From ARK-15 sp038880255 (GTDB lineage: Archaea; Thermoplasmatota; Thermoplasmata; Thermoplasmatales; ARK-15), in assembly GCA_038880255.1 (NCBI GenBank), contig JAVZSA010000005.1, positions 1 to 57,599 of the forward strand: a stretch of 57,599 nt of DNA, in the 5' to 3' direction. The translations under genes and the position numbers were made by a program. This document shows, piece by piece, positions 55,281-57,599 of the stretch. The notes under the pieces are model-generated. The model ran no database searches and was not told where the DNA came from. It saw only the letters and a program-made list of their open reading frames with translations. Each line of letters opens with the position of its first letter. Position 1 is the stretch's first letter.

Positions 55281-55425
55281 AAAATAAAACCATAGAGGTT
55301 AGTATCGAAAATGATAATAAATGCTGACATCAATAATGCATATAACATAATTAAAAAAGCGATCTGAAAGCATTTTATAAATGGAATACGGATGGAGTAG
55401 GAAGGTGCTTATGGCTATAGTTTTA
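55277..55425 (+). pseudogene. TnpB relic with large internal deletion
   Basis: An ATG at 55277 in ATGA overlap with the recombinase end opens MKNKTIEVSIEND, like a TnpB N-terminal strand, and within 20 codons the sequence changes to INADINNAYNIIKKAI, the conserved TnpB C-terminus 'INADvNgA.NI.kka'. The whole RuvC, zinc-finger and wedge parts are absent. A TGA follows. The element end follows directly (repeat at 55426). Confidence 0.6.
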
Positions 55426-55458
55426 TTTTTCTTGCTTAAGTCATTTTATAAAAAAGAT
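55426..55458. repeat. Copy 1 of a 33-34 bp near-identical direct repeat
   Basis: It contains TTTTTCTTGCTTAAGTCA followed by TTTTATA and an A-run, then GAT. The second copy at 57473-57506 differs only by one extra A in the A-run. Copy 1 lies directly after the TnpB relic, so it is likely the right end of an IS607-like element. Confidence 0.75.
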
Positions 55459-55469
55459 TAGAAAATATT

Positions 55470-56978
55470 TTAAATAGTTTTGTTTTTGATCTTTAAACTC
55501 CTCACTATCAAAGTTCCAATTAAAACTATTGCTAGATTTATTGATAATGCCAACAGACCAATGAACAGAGGACCTAGCTGTGAATTTACGGTTAATAGTG
55601 TTGTTGTCCATGTTGAAAATTTATTGGCTATTTCCATAAAGTATATTCCAGTACCAATTCCGACAATCAATCCAGCCATCAATGAATATTTATCCAGTTT
55701 GTTTGTAATTAGCCCCAAGAACACAGATGGTAGAATCTGCAAAATTAAAATACCACCAAACAGTTGCAATTGCACCGAATATGACAATGGAAATACAAAT
55801 ACAAATCCGAGGGCTATAAATGCAAATATTATTGTGGAATATTTTGAAATTTTAGTTTCAGTTTTTGGGTTTATATTTGGCTTAAGCTCTCTTATTATAT
55901 TTCTAGTCAATAGGTTGCCCTGTGAAATTGCCATAATAGATGCGGGAACTAGTCCCCCAATGAAAATACCGAGAAATGCAAAACCTGTCAGCCAATCAGG
56001 TAACGTGAAAAATATCAAAGCTGGAACTACATAGGTACCTCTTGCCGTGGCTGGAAAATTGGTAGTAAGAAAACTCATTGCATGAGTATTAGCATAGACT
56101 AAGATTCCAAACAAGGCCAAAAGTGCAAGTCCAACACCATATAATGGTAAAAGTGATTGGCTGATTCTCAAAGATTTGGGATTTTTAGCACTTAATGATC
56201 CTGTAACCGCATGGGGATAAAGATATAATGCTAATGCGCTCATCAAGAATAGACTCCAATATGCATTTATTTGCAGTGGTAAAAGATGATAATATTTTGT
56301 AGATAGATGAGTAAAAGCTGTAGAAAAATCGCCACTGATTGCAACCAATACCACTACAACAACAACACTTGTTAGAATTATTATATCCTTAAAAATTGCA
56401 GTTAAAGCAGAACTCCTAAGTCCACTGGTATAAGTGAATAATGCGAGTATGATGAATGACAATATGATTGCCAATCTATCAATCAGTGTTATATTTGCAA
56501 TCCCAGAAAGCATAACTGTTAATACTGATAACATTCCTACTATCTGTAAAGCAATATATGGCAATTCTGCAACAATTCCTACTATTGCTACAAGTAATGC
56601 GAGAGTTCTGCTATTAAAATTATCTTTTACAAAATCAGCTGAGGTTACATACCCATTCTTGTGGGAGATCGTCCATAGCTTTGGCATCGCCCACATTGCA
56701 ATCCCAAAAGTGACTGCAACATAAGGTACGGCAAAAAAGTATATTGCGCCTATGCTAAATACTGAAGAAGGAATTGCAATGAACGTATATGCAGTATAGA
56801 GATCGGCACCTACCAAAAACCATACTATCATAGCACCAAATCTTCTGCCACCCAATGCCCATTCATCGAGTTTAGATAAATCTCCTTTTCTCCATCTCCT
56901 TCCATAGAAACCAATAATTATAAACACTATAAATAGAGCAATAAATACTGATATCCCTAAGATAGATAGCATTTTCAC
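55470..56978 (-). CDS. Sodium:solute symporter family (SSS) permease
   Basis: 502 residues with about 13 hydrophobic helices. The SSS pattern includes WALGGRRFGAMIVWFLVGADLYTAYTFIAIPSSVF, a region near 'GIVAELPYIALQIVG' and FLGIFIGGLVPASIMAISQGNLLTRNI, which fits the family signature with small residues and SQ(G)N before the Arg-rich loop. The substrate might be a small carboxylate. ATGs overlap the small upstream partner by 4 bases. It lies between two direct repeats. Confidence 0.9.
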   Translation of the reverse strand: MKMLSILGISVFIALFIVFIIIGFYGRRWRKGDLSKLDEWALGGRRFGAMIVWFLVGADLYTAYTFIAIPSSVFSIGAIYFFAVPYVAVTFGIAMWAMPKLWTISHKNGYVTSADFVKDNFNSRTLALLVAIVGIVAELPYIALQIVGMLSVLTVMLSGIANITLIDRLAIILSFIILALFTYTSGLRSSALTAIFKDIIILTSVVVVVVLVAISGDFSTAFTHLSTKYYHLLPLQINAYWSLFLMSALALYLYPHAVTGSLSAKNPKSLRISQSLLPLYGVGLALLALFGILVYANTHAMSFLTTNFPATARGTYVVPALIFFTLPDWLTGFAFLGIFIGGLVPASIMAISQGNLLTRNIIRELKPNINPKTETKISKYSTIIFAFIALGFVFVFPLSYSVQLQLFGGILILQILPSVFLGLITNKLDKYSLMAGLIVGIGTGIYFMEIANKFSTWTTTLLTVNSQLGPLFIGLLALSINLAIVLIGTLIVRSLKIKNKTI

Positions 56979-57205
56979 TCACCACCATACTTGTTATATA
57001 TCAATGCTGCTACACTGAACAACATTGCAGCCAAAAAAAGCCACATAATTTGATACCAATAAAAGAAGGGTAATCCACTAAGTGTTGGGTTAGTGATATT
57101 GTAACTGGGCACGATTAGCAGAAATAAAAAAGGTATCACAGTTAAAACAGTTACTATGATTTTTACATACTTTTTTGTTATATTTTTACTTTTTTCTTGA
57201 TTCAT
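56975..57205 (-). CDS. DUF3311-like small membrane protein
   Basis: 76 residues, two membrane helices (IIVTVLTVIPFLFLLIVPSY and IMWLFLAAMLFSVAALIY) with the loop NPTLSGLPFFYWYQI between them. This 'P.ln..P.L.GlPFfYwyQl.w' form is the hallmark of DUF3311 proteins found next to SSS permeases. It overlaps the permease gene by 4 bases and is its probable partner. Confidence 0.85.
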   Translation of the reverse strand: MNQEKSKNITKKYVKIIVTVLTVIPFLFLLIVPSYNITNPTLSGLPFFYWYQIMWLFLAAMLFSVAALIYNKYGGE

Positions 57206-57472
57206 TTTTCATCACTATTTTTATTTTTTATTAATTTGTTTATTATTAAATCACATTCAAATATTCGTATATTAATTTTTCTATTTCTTATAATTAAATC
57301 TATTACTCTTTTAGTTGTGCTTTATGGTAGCCAAATTTTTGCCACATGACTTACTTTTAGTTTTTTTGTGATATCATACAAACACGCTCTATAATGAATC
57401 ATATCCTTCTCTAATTTAAGGACAACAAAATTTGCAGAAATTTTTATTAGATTTTGTTTTCAATCTTCCTTG
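57206..57472. other. Upstream region of the symporter pair
   Basis: The promoter of the symporter operon should lie here, in an A/T-rich stretch. A minus-strand segment reads ANFVVLKLEKDMIHYRACLYDITKK and might be a gene relic, but no family is recognised. Confidence 0.3.
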
Positions 57473-57506
57473 TTTTTCTTGCTTAAGTCATTTTATAAAA
57501 AAAGAT
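57473..57506. repeat. Copy 2 of the 33-34 bp direct repeat
   Basis: Same sequence as 55426-55458 with one more A in the A-run, in the same orientation. The flanks beyond the repeat are not similar, and no TnpB remnant precedes it. It may be a second element end or mark an excision or insertion boundary. Confidence 0.75.
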
Positions 57507-57599
57507 GGGGGTAGGAGAATGTTTTGGGTCACATCTAGTTAAATTGAGCGACCAGATTTTATTCCAATCCAAAAAAGTTTTTAACATGTTTGATAAGGA

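Noticed and set aside
57206..57472. Minus-strand frame with LEKDMIHYRACLYDITKK as possible gene relic
   Set aside because: Short, stops nearby, no family recognised; it lies where the symporter promoter is expected.
1..57599. CRISPR arrays
   Set aside because: No regularly spaced 25-40 bp repeats were noticed; the only long repeat pair is 2 kb apart. No cas gene seen.

Overview
The window is about 57.6 kb of very AT-rich DNA that looks archaeal and most probably comes from a member of the Thermoplasmata. The evidence is an archaeal-type ATP-dependent DNA ligase, archaeal-length ArgRS, MTA phosphorylase and MTA/SAH deaminase, many apparently leaderless genes with a TATA-like box about 25-30 nt before the start codon, a sodium/solute symporter paired with a DUF3311-like protein, UPF0282 and UPF0173 hydrolases, and an aerobic or microaerobic central metabolism (succinate dehydrogenase, isocitrate dehydrogenase, SQR-like flavoproteins). 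The lineage is an inference; no rRNA is present. One tRNA gene, tRNA-Val(GAC), is visible.

The layout has three zones. The left zone (1 to about 20.7 kb) is sparse and rich in decay: an FN3 surface protein broken by two homopolymer shifts and a TGA, a compositionally foreign zinc-ribbon/Mrr-nuclease gene, an EndoIII-like glycosylase relic, DDE transposase relics, a DMT transporter relic and a Nudix gene with a stop codon in its Nudix box. Embedded in it is an intact-looking nine- to ten-gene minus-strand operon (14.0 to 5.1 kb): a branched-chain/aromatic-acid type ABC importer (LivK-H-M-G-F), an alpha/beta hydrolase, a ketosynthase-III-like enzyme, an acyl-CoA ligase, a MaoC-type hydratase and a TetR regulator. 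A perfect 8-7-8 palindrome lies just upstream of its promoter. An ABC-2 exporter pair and a ClC chloride transporter follow.

The middle zone (20.7 to 54 kb) is a dense housekeeping core. It holds DNA ligase, ArgRS, an AcoX-like kinase beside an HDAC-fold deacetylase, IDH beside a DHDPS-family aldolase, two SQR-like flavoproteins around a DUF1641 gene, MTAP, MutS, carbamate kinase, MTA/SAH deaminase, the sdhABCD operon, UbiB and Hsp20. Tail-to-tail genes commonly overlap by a few bases. A three-gene operon at 36.6-39.6 kb (N-acylamino-acid-racemase-like enolase, M20 deacylase, COG3375-like GNAT) resembles the bacterial D- to L-amino-acid conversion pathway through N-succinyl intermediates.

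The right zone (54 to 57.6 kb) again shows decay: an IS607-type element with a broken serine recombinase and a TnpB reduced to its two ends. Near-identical 33-34 bp direct repeats bracket a sodium/solute symporter and its small partner.
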